Made by a program: the position numbers and the translations under genes
Source: Candidatus Fukatsuia endosymbiont of Tuberolachnus salignus
GTDB taxonomy: Bacteria; Pseudomonadota; Gammaproteobacteria; Enterobacterales; Enterobacteriaceae
Assembly (NCBI RefSeq): GCF_964030845.1
Contig: NZ_OZ034983.1
Coordinates: forward strand, 2,914,001-2,978,000
Direction: 5' to 3'
DNA length: 64,000 bases
Notes under the pieces: generated by a model
Databases searched by the model: none
What the model saw: the letters and a program-made list of their open reading frames with translations, nothing else
What the model was told of the DNA's origin: nothing
Part shown: one piece after another, positions 39,943 through 48,546 of the stretch
Layout: the number at the start of each line of letters is the position of its first letter
How positions within the stretch are numbered: the first letter of the stretch is position 1

Positions 39943-39987
39943 GCACCTATGCGAAATCGTCTGAGCAATACTCAGACGGTGAAAAGT
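39943..39987 (+). repeat. R1 repeat, degenerate left-end fragment
   Basis: GCACCTATGCGAAATCGTC followed by TGAGCAATACTCAGACGGTGAAAA aligns with the R1 left end and its palindromic block. CTAA (39939-39942) precedes it, as before copies C and D. The rest is missing. Confidence 0.5.
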
Positions 39988-40111
39988 CTATCAAATTCAT
40001 TGCTCATCTCGGGTGTTGTCTATATGCTTACCGCCTACTTAGCAAATATCCGGTATCACAATAAAATAAATAAATAAAAATGAAGTGGTTGAATAACGTG
40101 GAGCATTCGCT

Positions 40112-40768
40112 ATGAGTCATTTTTTCGCCCATTTATCTCGTCTTACCCTGATCCACCGCTGGCCGTTAATGCGCAATGTGCGTATCGAAAATGTCTCCGA
40201 GCACAGCTTACAGGTTGCCTTTATTGCTCATGCCTTGGCTGTCATTAAAAACCGTAAATTCGATGGCAAACTCAATGCCGAGCGAGTAGCACTGCTGGCG
40301 ATGTATCACGACGCTAGCGAAATTATCACCGGCGATTTACCAACAACAATAAAATATTACAATCAGCAAATCGCCCATGAATATAAAAAGATTGAAAATA
40401 TTGCCCAACAAACATTGATAGAAATGTTACCAAAAGAATTACAAGATGATTTTCGTTATCTACTCGACGAATGTTATTGTAGCAAGGATGAAAAACAATT
40501 AGTAAAACAAGCCGATGATTTATCGGCTTATCTAAAATGCCTGGAAGAATTATCAGCCGGTAATAAAGAATTTGCTCCGGCTAAAGCACGATTAGAAAAA
40601 AAACTGCTGAAAGAACCGTCCTCTGAATTGACCTATTTTATGCAAAATTTTGTGCCAAGTTTCAGTATGTCACTGCAGGAAATGAGTCTAAATTCGCATC
40701 ACAAGTCGTCGAAAAATGTTTCGTCTAACTGCCCAAACGCAGATTTAAGTAATTCAGCCAACGATTGA
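40112..40768 (+). CDS. yfbR: 5'-deoxynucleotidase YfbR with new C-terminus
   Basis: YfbR (218 residues; E. coli 199) is an HD-domain phosphohydrolase that dephosphorylates deoxyribonucleoside 5'-monophosphates. The metal-binding His/Asp residues are present in ENVSEHSLQVAFIAHALA (near 27) and AMYHDASEIITGDLPTTIKYY (near 67); KQADDLSAYLKCLEEL near 130 is conserved. After FVPSFSMSLQEMS the homology ends; the last ~25 residues are read from the antisense of the yfbV 3' end, overlapping it by 70 bp. In E. coli yfbS, yfbT and yfbU lie between, so a deletion has fused the two genes tail to tail. The catalytic domain is complete. Confidence 0.94.
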   Translation: MSHFFAHLSRLTLIHRWPLMRNVRIENVSEHSLQVAFIAHALAVIKNRKFDGKLNAERVALLAMYHDASEIITGDLPTTIKYYNQQIAHEYKKIENIAQQTLIEMLPKELQDDFRYLLDECYCSKDEKQLVKQADDLSAYLKCLEELSAGNKEFAPAKARLEKKLLKEPSSELTYFMQNFVPSFSMSLQEMSLNSHHKSSKNVSSNCPNADLSNSAND

Positions 40769-41157
40769 TAAGTTGGCGTTGTTTCAACAGGCACCACTCT
40801 CTTACCCGCTTCGCTTAATTTCTGGCGCACACTATGAAACCACTGTAACAAAGTTAGCGGCAATGGCATCATCGATCGCTTACCCAACCACCATAATCCC
40901 TGCAATGGTAAACTACAGGCAAAGAATGCCGTGGCAATAGCCGGAGCCAGCTGCCCCCCTAACGCTATCTGCCAAGTTAGTGTAAAAATCGCCAACGGTG
41001 GCATAAAACGGATGCCGAAGAGCGTCATATTAACGACACGATTTTCGGCAAAAATCGGTGCCAGGCGTCTGTCTAACGGCCAGGTTTTCATATATTTCTT
41101 CCCACGTTGGAGTATCTGAAACCAGCCTATCACCGGATCCGAGGGATTGTTCGTCAT
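40699..41157 (-). CDS. yfbV: UPF0208 membrane protein YfbV
   Basis: The 152-residue protein matches YfbV (E. coli 151), an inner-membrane protein with two membrane helices (about 45-62 and 68-90) reported to affect Ter macrodomain organisation and insulation. Family signatures RRGKKYMKTWPLDRRLAP-like at 14-32, RFMPPLAIFTLTWQIALGGQL near 46 and LQGLWWLGKRS near 88 are conserved up to LDETFFDDL at the end. Its 3' end overlaps yfbR on the other strand. ackA lies divergently upstream, as in E. coli. Confidence 0.92.
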   Translation of the reverse strand: MTNNPSDPVIGWFQILQRGKKYMKTWPLDRRLAPIFAENRVVNMTLFGIRFMPPLAIFTLTWQIALGGQLAPAIATAFFACSLPLQGLWWLGKRSMMPLPLTLLQWFHSVRQKLSEAGKRVVPVETTPTYQSLAELLKSAFGQLDETFFDDL

Positions 41158-41190
41158 AACTTACCTCTATTTTTACCGAAAAAATTAAAA

Positions 41191-41345
41191 TCTCCTGCGT
41201 TGCGCAGCACTCGCAATCTCTTTGTACTCTGTGTACACTCCGATTGCTACGCGCCCTGTGCCTGAAACTTCATATAACGAACTACGGTTTCGGGTAGCCT
41301 ATGGCTTTCAAGTCACCTTCGGCTTTCAGCTTTTGCAAGAGGTCT
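41191..41345 (+). repeat. R2 repeat, decayed copy
   Basis: The right end TTTTGCAAGAGGTCT followed by ATT is clear, as are internal blocks GCGTTGCGCAGCACTCGCAATC and CATATAACGAACTACGGTTT. About 40 bp of extra sequence separates CGGTTT from the right end. The left end is not recognisable and the left boundary is approximate. Confidence 0.55.
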
Positions 41346-41416
41346 ATTCTAGTCGATCTCTCTCCCTTTAAACTTGTGGTTTAATTTAGCCAGTAAACAA
41401 AAAAATAGGTACTTCC

Positions 41417-42618
41417 ATGTCGAATAAGCTAATACTGGTTCTGAATTGCGGTAGCTCCTCATTAAAATTCGCGATTATCGATACGAACAGCAGTACAGAA
41501 CACCTGTCTGGTTTAGCTGAATGCTTATCCCTTCCGGAAGCCCGTATTCAGTGGAGAATCGAGGGTATTAAACAGGAAACAACATTGGCCGCTAAGGCAA
41601 CCCACAAAGAAGCACTGGATTTCATTGTTAATACAATTCTGAAAAAAAACCAGATCTTTCTGCTCAACTGAATTCCATTGGGCATCGCATTGTCCACGGC
41701 GGTGCAGAACTCGCTGAGTCAATGATTATTGACGATGATGTCATCCAATGTATCGAAGCTGCGATCCCATTTGCCCCCTTACATAATCCTGCTCATCTAA
41801 TTGGCATCCGGGAAGCATTCCGTTCTTTCCCTCATTTGAAAGAAAAAAATGTGGCGGTATTCGACACCGCTTTCCATCAGACGATGCCGGAAGAATCTTA
41901 CCTCTATGCTTTGCCATACAAACTGTATCAAGAACAGGGTATCCGTCGTTATGGCGCCCACGGGACTAGCCATTTATATGTCAGTCAAGAAGCAGCAAAA
42001 AAACTGGGTAAACCGCTAGAAGAACTCAATGTCATCAGTTGCCATTTGGGTAACGGCGGGTCAGTCACAGCGATACGTAATGGTCGCTGTGTTGATACTT
42101 CGATGGGATTAACACCCTTGGAAGGTTTGGTGATGGGGACACGTAGCGGCGATCTGGATCCTGCGATTATTTTTTATCTTCATAATCAATGCAAGATGAA
42201 TATTGATCAAATTGATAAGTTACTTACCAAAAGATCCGGGTTGCTGGGATTAACCGAAGTAACAAGTGATTGCCGTTATATTGAAGACAATTACCACATC
42301 ACAGTCGAAGCCAAACGGGCGATGGACGTTTTCTGTCATCGTTTAGCAAAATACATCGGCGCCTATAGCGCACTGATGGCAGGCCGTTTGGATGCCGTTA
42401 TTTTTACCGGTGGTATCGGTGAAAATTCAGGGCTAGTACGTGAACTAACACTGAACAAACTGGCGCTCCTGGGTTTTGCCGTTGACTCAGAAAAAAATAC
42501 AGCGACGCGTTTCGGCAAATCCGGCTTCATCAGCCAAGAAGGCAGTCGGCCAGCTTTAGTTATCACAACCAACGAAGAGCTGGTAATCGCACGAGATACC
42601 GCGCGTTTGACCGCATAA
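41417..42618 (+). pseudogene. ackA: Acetate kinase, one-base frameshift in a poly-A tract
   Basis: AckA interconverts acetyl phosphate + ADP and acetate + ATP, working with Pta next door. The N-terminal frame (MSNKLILVLNCGSSSLKFAI, phosphate-binding) ends after 84 codons; the second frame continues with the rest of the enzyme (AVFDTAFHQTMPE, HLGNGGSV, GTRSGDLDPA, FTGGIGENSG) to the canonical end NEELVIARDTARLTA. The break is at eight consecutive A (41642-41649): nine would give LKKKPDLSAQLNSIGHRIVHGG, matching E. coli. Everything else is highly conserved, so the gene may be under selection, perhaps rescued by polymerase slippage, or this is a sequencing error. Without rescue only fragments are made. 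Confidence 0.92.
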
Positions 42619-42643
42619 ACAGATTCAGAATACAACTGCCTAA

Positions 42644-42794
42644 GAGCCTGTTCCAATCTTCTTGAGCAACGCTCAGACGAGGAAAAAATAGGCACAAAAG
42701 CGCAGGTTACATAGAGTCAATGAGCATTTTGAGCTCGTTTTTGACGAATGACGTGACCAAAACACGGTGGGCACAAGAGATTTCGAACAGGTTT
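42644..42794 (+). repeat. R1 repeat, full copy C (ackA-pta spacer)
   Basis: A 151-bp copy from GAGCCTGTTCCAATCT to AGATTTCGAACAGGTTT, flanked by CTAA on the left and TTAG on the right. It is in sense orientation with the operon and ends 14 bp before the pta start, next to its ribosome-binding sequence GAGGTG. Confidence 0.85.
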
Positions 42795-42808
42795 TTAGAG
42801 GTGTGGCT

Positions 42809-44962
42809 ATGTCTCATACAATTATGTTGATCCCCATAAGTACAGGTGTTGGCTTAACCAGTGTCAGCCTGGGTGTTATTCGCTCAATAGAGCAAAAAGG
42901 TGTTCGTCTCAGTGTATTCAAACCTATTGCCCAACCACGTTCTGATGGCGACACACCGGATCACACCACGACAATTATCCGAGCCAACTCCAGTATCCAT
43001 GCTGCTGAACCGCTGAAGATGAGTGAGGTTGAGACACTAACACTGTTAAGTTCTAACCAACAAGACCTATTAATGGATGAACTAGTCGCGCGTTACGACA
43101 AAAATACGCAAAATGCCGAGGTGATATTGATCGAAGGCCTGGTTCCAACCCGTAAACATCCTTTTGCCAATACACTGAATTACCAGATCGCCAAAACCTT
43201 GAATGCTGAAATTGTTTTCGTTTTGGCACTAGGCAATCACTCACCGTGTCAGCTAAAAGAACAGATCGAACTCGCCGCCTCTAGTTTCGGGGGTATCGAA
43301 AATAAAAATATTACCGGTGTGATCATCAACAAATTGAATGCACCCATTGATAAGCAAGGTCGTACTCGCCCTGATTTATATGAAATTTTTGATAGTTCCA
43401 ACAAAAACGAGGTGACAACGATTCAGCCAAGCCAGCTATCTAACAGAAGTCCGCTACCATTATACGGCTGCATACCCTGGAGTATTGATCTCATTGCCAC
43501 TCGCGCCATCGATATCTGTCGACACCTTAATGCCAGTATCATTAATCAAGGTGATATCAACACACGCCGCGTTAAATCCATCATTTTTTGTGCTCGTAGT
43601 CTCCCCAACATGCTAGCACATTGGCGCCCAGGTGCGTTGCTTGTCACCTCAGCGGATCGCCCAGATGTGCTGGTTGCTGCCTGCTTGGCAGCGATGAACG
43701 GTGTTGCCATTGGTGCTATTTTGCTTACCGGAGGGTATCAAATGGATGATTCTATCAGGCAACTCTGTCAACGTGCTTTCCAGACAGGTCTACCCATCTT
43801 TATGGTCAATACCAACAGTTGGCAAACATCGCTAAATCTACAAAGTTTCAGTCTGGAAGTATCAGCAGATGATCATGAACGTGTTGAAAAATTACAAAAT
43901 TATATCGCCAGTCATATCAGCAGTGAATGGATCAATTCACTTAGTATTGCTTCTACACGTTCACGCCGTTTATCACCGCCTGCATTCCGCTACAAACTGA
44001 CAGAACTGGCGCGTGAAGCAGCTAAACGTATCGTGCTCCCTGAAGGAGAAGAACCTCGTACCGTGAAAGCAGCTTCCATTTGTGCCGAACGTGGCATCGC
44101 CACACCGGTACTCTTAGGCAACCCTGAAGAAATTCGTCGAGTTGCGGCAACACAGGGCATTGAATTAGGTAAAAACATCGAATTGATCGATCCCGTTGTA
44201 GTACGTGAACACTATGTTTCACGGCTGGTTGAACTGCGTAAAGATAAAGGAATGACTGAAGTAGTCGCGCGTGAGCAACTGGAAGATAATGTGGTGCTGG
44301 GTACGATGATGCTAGAGCAAAATAAAGTCGACGGATTAGTTTCTGGAGCATTGCATACCACAGCCAACACCATCCGCCCAGCATTACAATTGATAAAAAC
44401 GGCGCCAGGCAGTTCACTGGTTTCATCAATATTTTTTATGTTACTTCCTGATCAAGTCCTTGTGTACGGTGATTGCGCCATCAATCCTGATCCCAGCGCC
44501 GCTCAACTCGCTGAGATCGCGATTCAATCTGCAGATTCAGCTGAAGCGTTTGGTATTGAACCGAAAGTGGCGATGATCTCTTATTCTACCGGAAATTCTG
44601 GTGCTGGTAGTGATGTAGAAAAAGTCCGCGAAGCCACACGTTTGGCAAAAGAAAAACGCCCCGATTTGATTATTGATGGGCCATTACAATACGACGCCGC
44701 CATTATGGCGGATGTGGCCAAATCCAAGGCACCTAATTCACCCGTGGCTGGCAAGGCTACCGTGTTTATTTTCCCTGATCTCAACACCGGCAATACCACT
44801 TACAAAGCGGTACAGCGCTCTGCCGATTTGATTTCCATTGGCCCCATGTTACAAGGGATGCGCAAACCAGTGAACGATCTGTCTCGTGGTGCACTGGTAA
44901 ACGACATTGTTTACACCATCGCATTGACCGCCATTCAATCCATGAACAGAACAACCACTTAA
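42809..44962 (+). CDS. pta: Phosphate acetyltransferase Pta
   Basis: Pta (717 residues; E. coli 714) converts acetyl-CoA and phosphate to acetyl phosphate. The architecture is complete: an N-terminal P-loop-like DUF (MSHTIMLIPISTGVGLTSVSLGV), a DRTGG domain (about 220-330, with VTSADRPDVLVAACLAAMNG), and the C-terminal catalytic PTA_PTB domain from about 390 (RIVLPEGEEPRTVKAA, VSGALHTTANTIRPALQLIKT, IDGPLQYDAA, FPDLNTGNTTYKAVQR). The reading frame opens at 42767 inside the R1 copy; the ATG at 42809 fits the family start. It is intact while its partner ackA is frameshifted. Confidence 0.97.
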   Translation: MSHTIMLIPISTGVGLTSVSLGVIRSIEQKGVRLSVFKPIAQPRSDGDTPDHTTTIIRANSSIHAAEPLKMSEVETLTLLSSNQQDLLMDELVARYDKNTQNAEVILIEGLVPTRKHPFANTLNYQIAKTLNAEIVFVLALGNHSPCQLKEQIELAASSFGGIENKNITGVIINKLNAPIDKQGRTRPDLYEIFDSSNKNEVTTIQPSQLSNRSPLPLYGCIPWSIDLIATRAIDICRHLNASIINQGDINTRRVKSIIFCARSLPNMLAHWRPGALLVTSADRPDVLVAACLAAMNGVAIGAILLTGGYQMDDSIRQLCQRAFQTGLPIFMVNTNSWQTSLNLQSFSLEVSADDHERVEKLQNYIASHISSEWINSLSIASTRSRRLSPPAFRYKLTELAREAAKRIVLPEGEEPRTVKAASICAERGIATPVLLGNPEEIRRVAATQGIELGKNIELIDPVVVREHYVSRLVELRKDKGMTEVVAREQLEDNVVLGTMMLEQNKVDGLVSGALHTTANTIRPALQLIKTAPGSSLVSSIFFMLLPDQVLVYGDCAINPDPSAAQLAEIAIQSADSAEAFGIEPKVAMISYSTGNSGAGSDVEKVREATRLAKEKRPDLIIDGPLQYDAAIMADVAKSKAPNSPVAGKATVFIFPDLNTGNTTYKAVQRSADLISIGPMLQGMRKPVNDLSRGALVNDIVYTIALTAIQSMNRTTT

Positions 44963-44969
44963 CTACAAT

Positions 44970-45030
44970 AGACTTTTTGCAAAACCCAATACATGCTGTG
45001 AAGTCAAGACACACGGAGCGCAGCAGCCAA
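44970..45030 (+). repeat. R2 repeat, left-end fragment
   Basis: AGACTTTTTGCAAAACCC after AAT (44967-44969), seven bases beyond the pta stop, then blocks related to TGCTGTGAAGTC and GCGCAGCAG. The right end is missing. Confidence 0.6.
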
Positions 45031-45163
45031 AAGGGTACATAAATAAAAAAATAAATCTAACTTAATGATATAGGGTGAAAACCCTATCTGTTGACATTCA
45101 TCACATTAATAATTCTAGAAAATATTTATTCTCGAGCTAACAGTCACGAGGAGTAAAGCTTTC

Positions 45164-45607
45164 ATGTTAAGAGAACTACTAACGTCAGATGTTGTTCAAA
45201 TCGTGGAGCAAGCCAATAACTGGCGGGATGCCATTGCTATAGCTTGTCAACCTTTAATTAATCATAATGCTATCGAGCCACATTATGTCGAGGCTATTTA
45301 TCGATCACATGAGGCAATTGGCCCTTATTACGTGGTAGCACCAGGTATTGCTATGCCACATGCGCGGCCAGAAGAAGGAGTCAATAAATTATCATTGTCA
45401 TTAACACTTATTTCTCAGGGAGTTGCCTTCAATACACAAAGAAATGATCCGGTAAAATTATTAATCGTTTTAGCCGCGACTGACAGCCATAGCCATATTA
45501 ATGCCATCTCTCAGCTAGCAAAATTATTCGCCAATCAGGACGATATTAATGCCATATTAAGCGCTGAAAACATACATGATATTCTTGCCATTATCGCGCG
45601 TTATTAA
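45164..45607 (+). CDS. PTS IIA component, ascorbate/mannitol type
   Basis: The 147-residue protein is a PTS EIIA of the mannitol/fructose superfamily, closest in pattern to UlaC/SgcA. It would accept phosphate from HPr on a histidine and pass it to EIIB. The active-site histidine is His66 in APGIAMPHARPEEGV. Downstream lie the B and C subunits, so this is a complete three-gene transporter by gene count. The ribosome-binding sequence GAGGAG precedes the ATG. The substrate is inferred from the IIC class (L-ascorbate or a related compound) and is not proven; no catabolic genes (ulaDEFG) accompany it. Confidence 0.85.
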   Translation: MLRELLTSDVVQIVEQANNWRDAIAIACQPLINHNAIEPHYVEAIYRSHEAIGPYYVVAPGIAMPHARPEEGVNKLSLSLTLISQGVAFNTQRNDPVKLLIVLAATDSHSHINAISQLAKLFANQDDINAILSAENIHDILAIIARY

Positions 45608-45657
45608 TGTTACTATCTGATTAAACGTTTCATCGTTGGAAAATTCATGGATAGATA

Positions 45658-45948
45658 ATGACACAGATTACAGTAGTCTCTGGCATTGGCTTATGTACTA
45701 GCCTGCTGATGAAAATAAGTATCAAAAGTATTCTCACCGAATTAGCCGTAGCCGCCAAGGTTAACCATGTTGATCTCAATTCAGCCAAAGGAATGAACAG
45801 CGACATTTTTGTCGGCACTCGCGATATCACAGAACAATTAGTGGCTCAATCTATCGCTGGAAAAATCGTCTCATTAGATAATGTAATTGATAAAAAAATT
45901 ATGAAAGAACGACTATCAGTAGCATTAATCGAATTAAATATTTTATAA
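45658..45948 (+). CDS. PTS IIB component with altered active site
   Basis: A 96-residue Lac/galactitol/ascorbate-type EIIB. The usual phosphorylated cysteine lies in a start like VVCGxGLGTS; here it reads VVSGIGLCTS, so residue 8 is Ser (TCT) and a Cys appears at residue 13 (TGT) where Gly is usual. The rest follows the family: KISIKSILTELAVAAKVNHVDL, GTRDITEQL and a C-terminal helix. Loss of the acceptor cysteine would be expected to block phosphotransfer unless Cys13 substitutes. It could be a non-functional remnant of an otherwise intact operon. It lies between IIA and IIC. Confidence 0.85.
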   Translation: MTQITVVSGIGLCTSLLMKISIKSILTELAVAAKVNHVDLNSAKGMNSDIFVGTRDITEQLVAQSIAGKIVSLDNVIDKKIMKERLSVALIELNIL

Positions 45949-45960
45949 CTGGAGGTATAG

Positions 45961-47217
45961 ATGGATTTTTTTCGTTTTCTAATGGACGATGTGTTTGCTG
46001 AACCAGCAATATTGGTCAGTTTAATCGCACTAGTTGGCCTGCTTGCCCAAAAAAAAACCCTGACAGAATGTATTCAAGGTGCCGTTAAAACCATTATGGG
46101 TCTTGTTATTCTAAGTGCAGGTGCCTCTTTGGTCGTATCTTCTCTCGGTGATTTTGCCAATATTTTTCAACATGCTTTTGGTATTCAAGGTATCGTCCCT
46201 AATAATGAAGCCATTGTTGCTGTTGCCCAAGAAAATTTTGGCAAAGAAATGGCGATGATCATGTTTTTCGCCATGTTGATTAATATTTTGATTGCACGCT
46301 TTACACCCTGGAAGTTTATTTTTCTCACCGGTCATCACACCCTTTTTATGTCGATGATGGTCGCCGTTATTTTAGTAACCTCAGGGATGACAGGTTTGCC
46401 CCTCATTACCGTCGGCTCTCTAATAGTTGGTATATCAATGGTTTTCTTTCCAGCTATCGCTCACCCTTATATGAAAAAAGTCACAGGATCGGATGATGTC
46501 GCCATTGGTCATTTTTCCACGTTGTCCTACATCCTTTCAGGTTTTATTGGCAGTAAATTGGGTAATAAAAAACACTCCACCGAGGATATGAACGTCCCTA
46601 AAAATTTGTTGTTTTTACATGATACCCCGGTAGCAATTGCTTTCATTATGAGTATTATTTTTGTCATCACTTGTTTATTTGCCGGTAATGATGCCGTAAA
46701 AAATCTCAGTGGCGGTAAAAACTGGTTTATGTTTTCCCTGATGCAGTCGATCACCTTTGCTGCTGGTGTCTACATTATTTTGCGGGGAGTTCGCATGGTA
46801 ATCACTGAAATTGTTCCGGCATTCAAGGGTATTTCCGATAAATTAGTCCCTCATGCTAAACCGGCGCTGGATTGTCCAGTAGTTTTCCCTTATGCCCCTA
46901 ACGCAGTATTAGTTGGTTTTTTAAGCAGTTTTACCGCAGGGGTTCTTTGTATGTTCACACTGTACCTGCTTAACATGACGGTAATTATTCCAGGCGTTGT
47001 CTCGCATTTTTTTACCGGCGGAGCCTCTGGAGTATTCGGTAATGCAACGGGTGGTCGACGTGGCGCTATACTGGGCGCTTTTACTCAAGGACTGTTAATC
47101 AGCATCCTACCTGTTTTTTTATTGCCCGTCCTGGGTGATATCGGTTTTGCCAATGCCACCTTCTGCGATGCAGATTTCGGTGCCGTAGGCATTTTATTAG
47201 GCACTATTGTCCGTTAA
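45961..47217 (+). CDS. PTS IIC component, UlaA-like ascorbate type
   Basis: The 418-residue membrane protein is of the UlaA (SgaT) family, which brings in L-ascorbate or related substrates. About ten membrane segments are apparent, and family stretches include FLTGHHTLFMSMMV near 120, GSDDVAIGHFSTLSYILSGFIGSKLG near 176 and FTGGASGVFGNATGGRRGAILGAFTQGLL near 351. It ends ILLGTIVR, earlier than E. coli UlaA (465), so the last segment may be lost or simply absent in this subgroup. A GGAGG site 8 nt before ATG supports the start. It follows IIB by 12 bp. Confidence 0.87.
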   Translation: MDFFRFLMDDVFAEPAILVSLIALVGLLAQKKTLTECIQGAVKTIMGLVILSAGASLVVSSLGDFANIFQHAFGIQGIVPNNEAIVAVAQENFGKEMAMIMFFAMLINILIARFTPWKFIFLTGHHTLFMSMMVAVILVTSGMTGLPLITVGSLIVGISMVFFPAIAHPYMKKVTGSDDVAIGHFSTLSYILSGFIGSKLGNKKHSTEDMNVPKNLLFLHDTPVAIAFIMSIIFVITCLFAGNDAVKNLSGGKNWFMFSLMQSITFAAGVYIILRGVRMVITEIVPAFKGISDKLVPHAKPALDCPVVFPYAPNAVLVGFLSSFTAGVLCMFTLYLLNMTVIIPGVVSHFFTGGASGVFGNATGGRRGAILGAFTQGLLISILPVFLLPVLGDIGFANATFCDADFGAVGILLGTIVR

Positions 47218-47268
47218 TTAATGTCCTCGTGAATGATATCTCCGTAAATAGATTTCTTGCACAAAAAA

Positions 47269-47841
47269 TCATCCAACCACGTTATCAGGATGACAAAAAC
47301 AACTGACAAGATGATCATTCACCAAGCCACTGGCTTGCATAAAAGCGTAGCAAACCGTAGGGCCAATAAATTTAAACCCCCGTCTTTTCAGTGCATGGGA
47401 CATAGCATCAGACACCAGCGTGGTCGCCGGTATCTCATCTTGGCACCACCAACGATTAACTTGCTGTTGACCGTTAACGAAACTCCAGATGAAACCGGAA
47501 AAATCTTCTCCACGTGCTACCATTGCCAAATAAGCCCTAGCATTGGTGATAATGGCCTGGATTTTACCACGATGACGAATAATACCGCTATCTTGCATCA
47601 ACATTTCTACTTGCTCTGATCCCATCAATGCAATTGCCTGAGGATCAAAATAATAAAAGCGCTGCTGGTAATGAGCACGTTTCTTAAGCACAGTGATCCA
47701 CGAAAGACCCGATTGTTGTGCCTCCAAACATAACATGCCAAATAGCACTTGATTTTGCCTTTGTGGAATACCCCATTCGGTATCGTGATAAGCGATATAT
47801 GATGTATCCGAAGTGACCCAACCGCAGCGCTTGCTATTCAT
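47269..47841 (-). CDS. tag: DNA-3-methyladenine glycosylase I (Tag)
   Basis: Tag (190 residues; E. coli 187) removes 3-methyladenine from DNA. The zinc-snap ligands are visible: Cys in KRCGWV near the N-terminus, His in YIAYHDTEWG, and His/Cys in NDHLVSCFCH near the C-terminus. The catalytic region LEAQQSGLSWITVLKKR near 44 and the DSGIIRHRGKIQAII block are conserved. The ATG at 47841 overlaps the stop of the upstream permease gene as ATGA, which decides the start over a TTG at 47862. So tag is translationally coupled to a transporter gene, taking the place where an ABC ATPase gene would be expected. Confidence 0.94.
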   Translation of the reverse strand: MNSKRCGWVTSDTSYIAYHDTEWGIPQRQNQVLFGMLCLEAQQSGLSWITVLKKRAHYQQRFYYFDPQAIALMGSEQVEMLMQDSGIIRHRGKIQAIITNARAYLAMVARGEDFSGFIWSFVNGQQQVNRWWCQDEIPATTLVSDAMSHALKRRGFKFIGPTVCYAFMQASGLVNDHLVSCFCHPDNVVG

Positions 47842-48545
47842 CGTGCACTTTTTTGTTGACAATACTGGGATAACTTAAAGCGTCGGCTGATGGCATTCAC
47901 CATCAGATCCAGGCTGAGACAGAGCATAAAATAAACAAGTGCTACAAACATAAAAATTTCCATCGGATAAACCATGCTACGATTATTGACCTGTGTTGCT
48001 AAGAATGTCAGTTCGTTGACGCCCACGATATAGGCCAGAGAAGTATCTTTAATCAATGAAATCCATTGATTAATAAATGAAGGAACCATCATACGCAATG
48101 CCTGTGGTAACACAATAAACCATAAAACCTGACGTTGGTTAAATCCCAATGATAAACCCGCCTGCCACTGACCGGTCCCCACTGCCATTATCCCCGCTTT
48201 TACTGCATGAGCCAGATAAGCTGATGCAATCAACGTTAGCGCACAAACCACGGTAGTGATTTCAGGGATATCAATACCAAAGGTAATAGGCAATAGAAAA
48301 TAAGCCCAAAAAATCAGCATAATTACGGGAATAGCACGGAAAAAACCAAGAACAGTAACTAAAATTCCGCCCCAGAAGCCACGCGCCATCGCCAGTAGCA
48401 TTCCCAACAAAGTTCCTAAAATAGCGGAAGCAACCCCAGACATTAGACTGATCAATAACGTCAATGCCGCCCCACCCAATCGACCATCAGGAAAAACGCC
48501 CCACATCAGGTAGCGCCAATTATCAATGATAATGGTGAAATCCAT
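47838..48545 (-). CDS. Polar amino-acid ABC transporter permease (second)
   Basis: The 235-residue membrane protein belongs to the HisM/GltK class of amino-acid ABC permeases. Five or so membrane helices are visible. The EAA loop that docks the ATPase reads MAVGTGQWQAGLSLGFNQRQVLWFIVLPQALRMMVPSF (about 130-165), with the conserved Gly. It lies 1 bp after the first permease gene and overlaps tag. No ATPase gene is found adjacent, so the transporter either borrows an ATPase or is broken. Confidence 0.87.
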   Translation of the reverse strand: MDFTIIIDNWRYLMWGVFPDGRLGGAALTLLISLMSGVASAILGTLLGMLLAMARGFWGGILVTVLGFFRAIPVIMLIFWAYFLLPITFGIDIPEITTVVCALTLIASAYLAHAVKAGIMAVGTGQWQAGLSLGFNQRQVLWFIVLPQALRMMVPSFINQWISLIKDTSLAYIVGVNELTFLATQVNNRSMVYPMEIFMFVALVYFMLCLSLDLMVNAISRRFKLSQYCQQKSAR

Positions 48546-48546
48546 C

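Noticed and set aside
41722..42618. Second ackA frame as an independent gene
   Set aside because: It lacks the N-terminal phosphate-binding part of acetate kinase and joins the first frame by a single missing A; treated as one broken gene.
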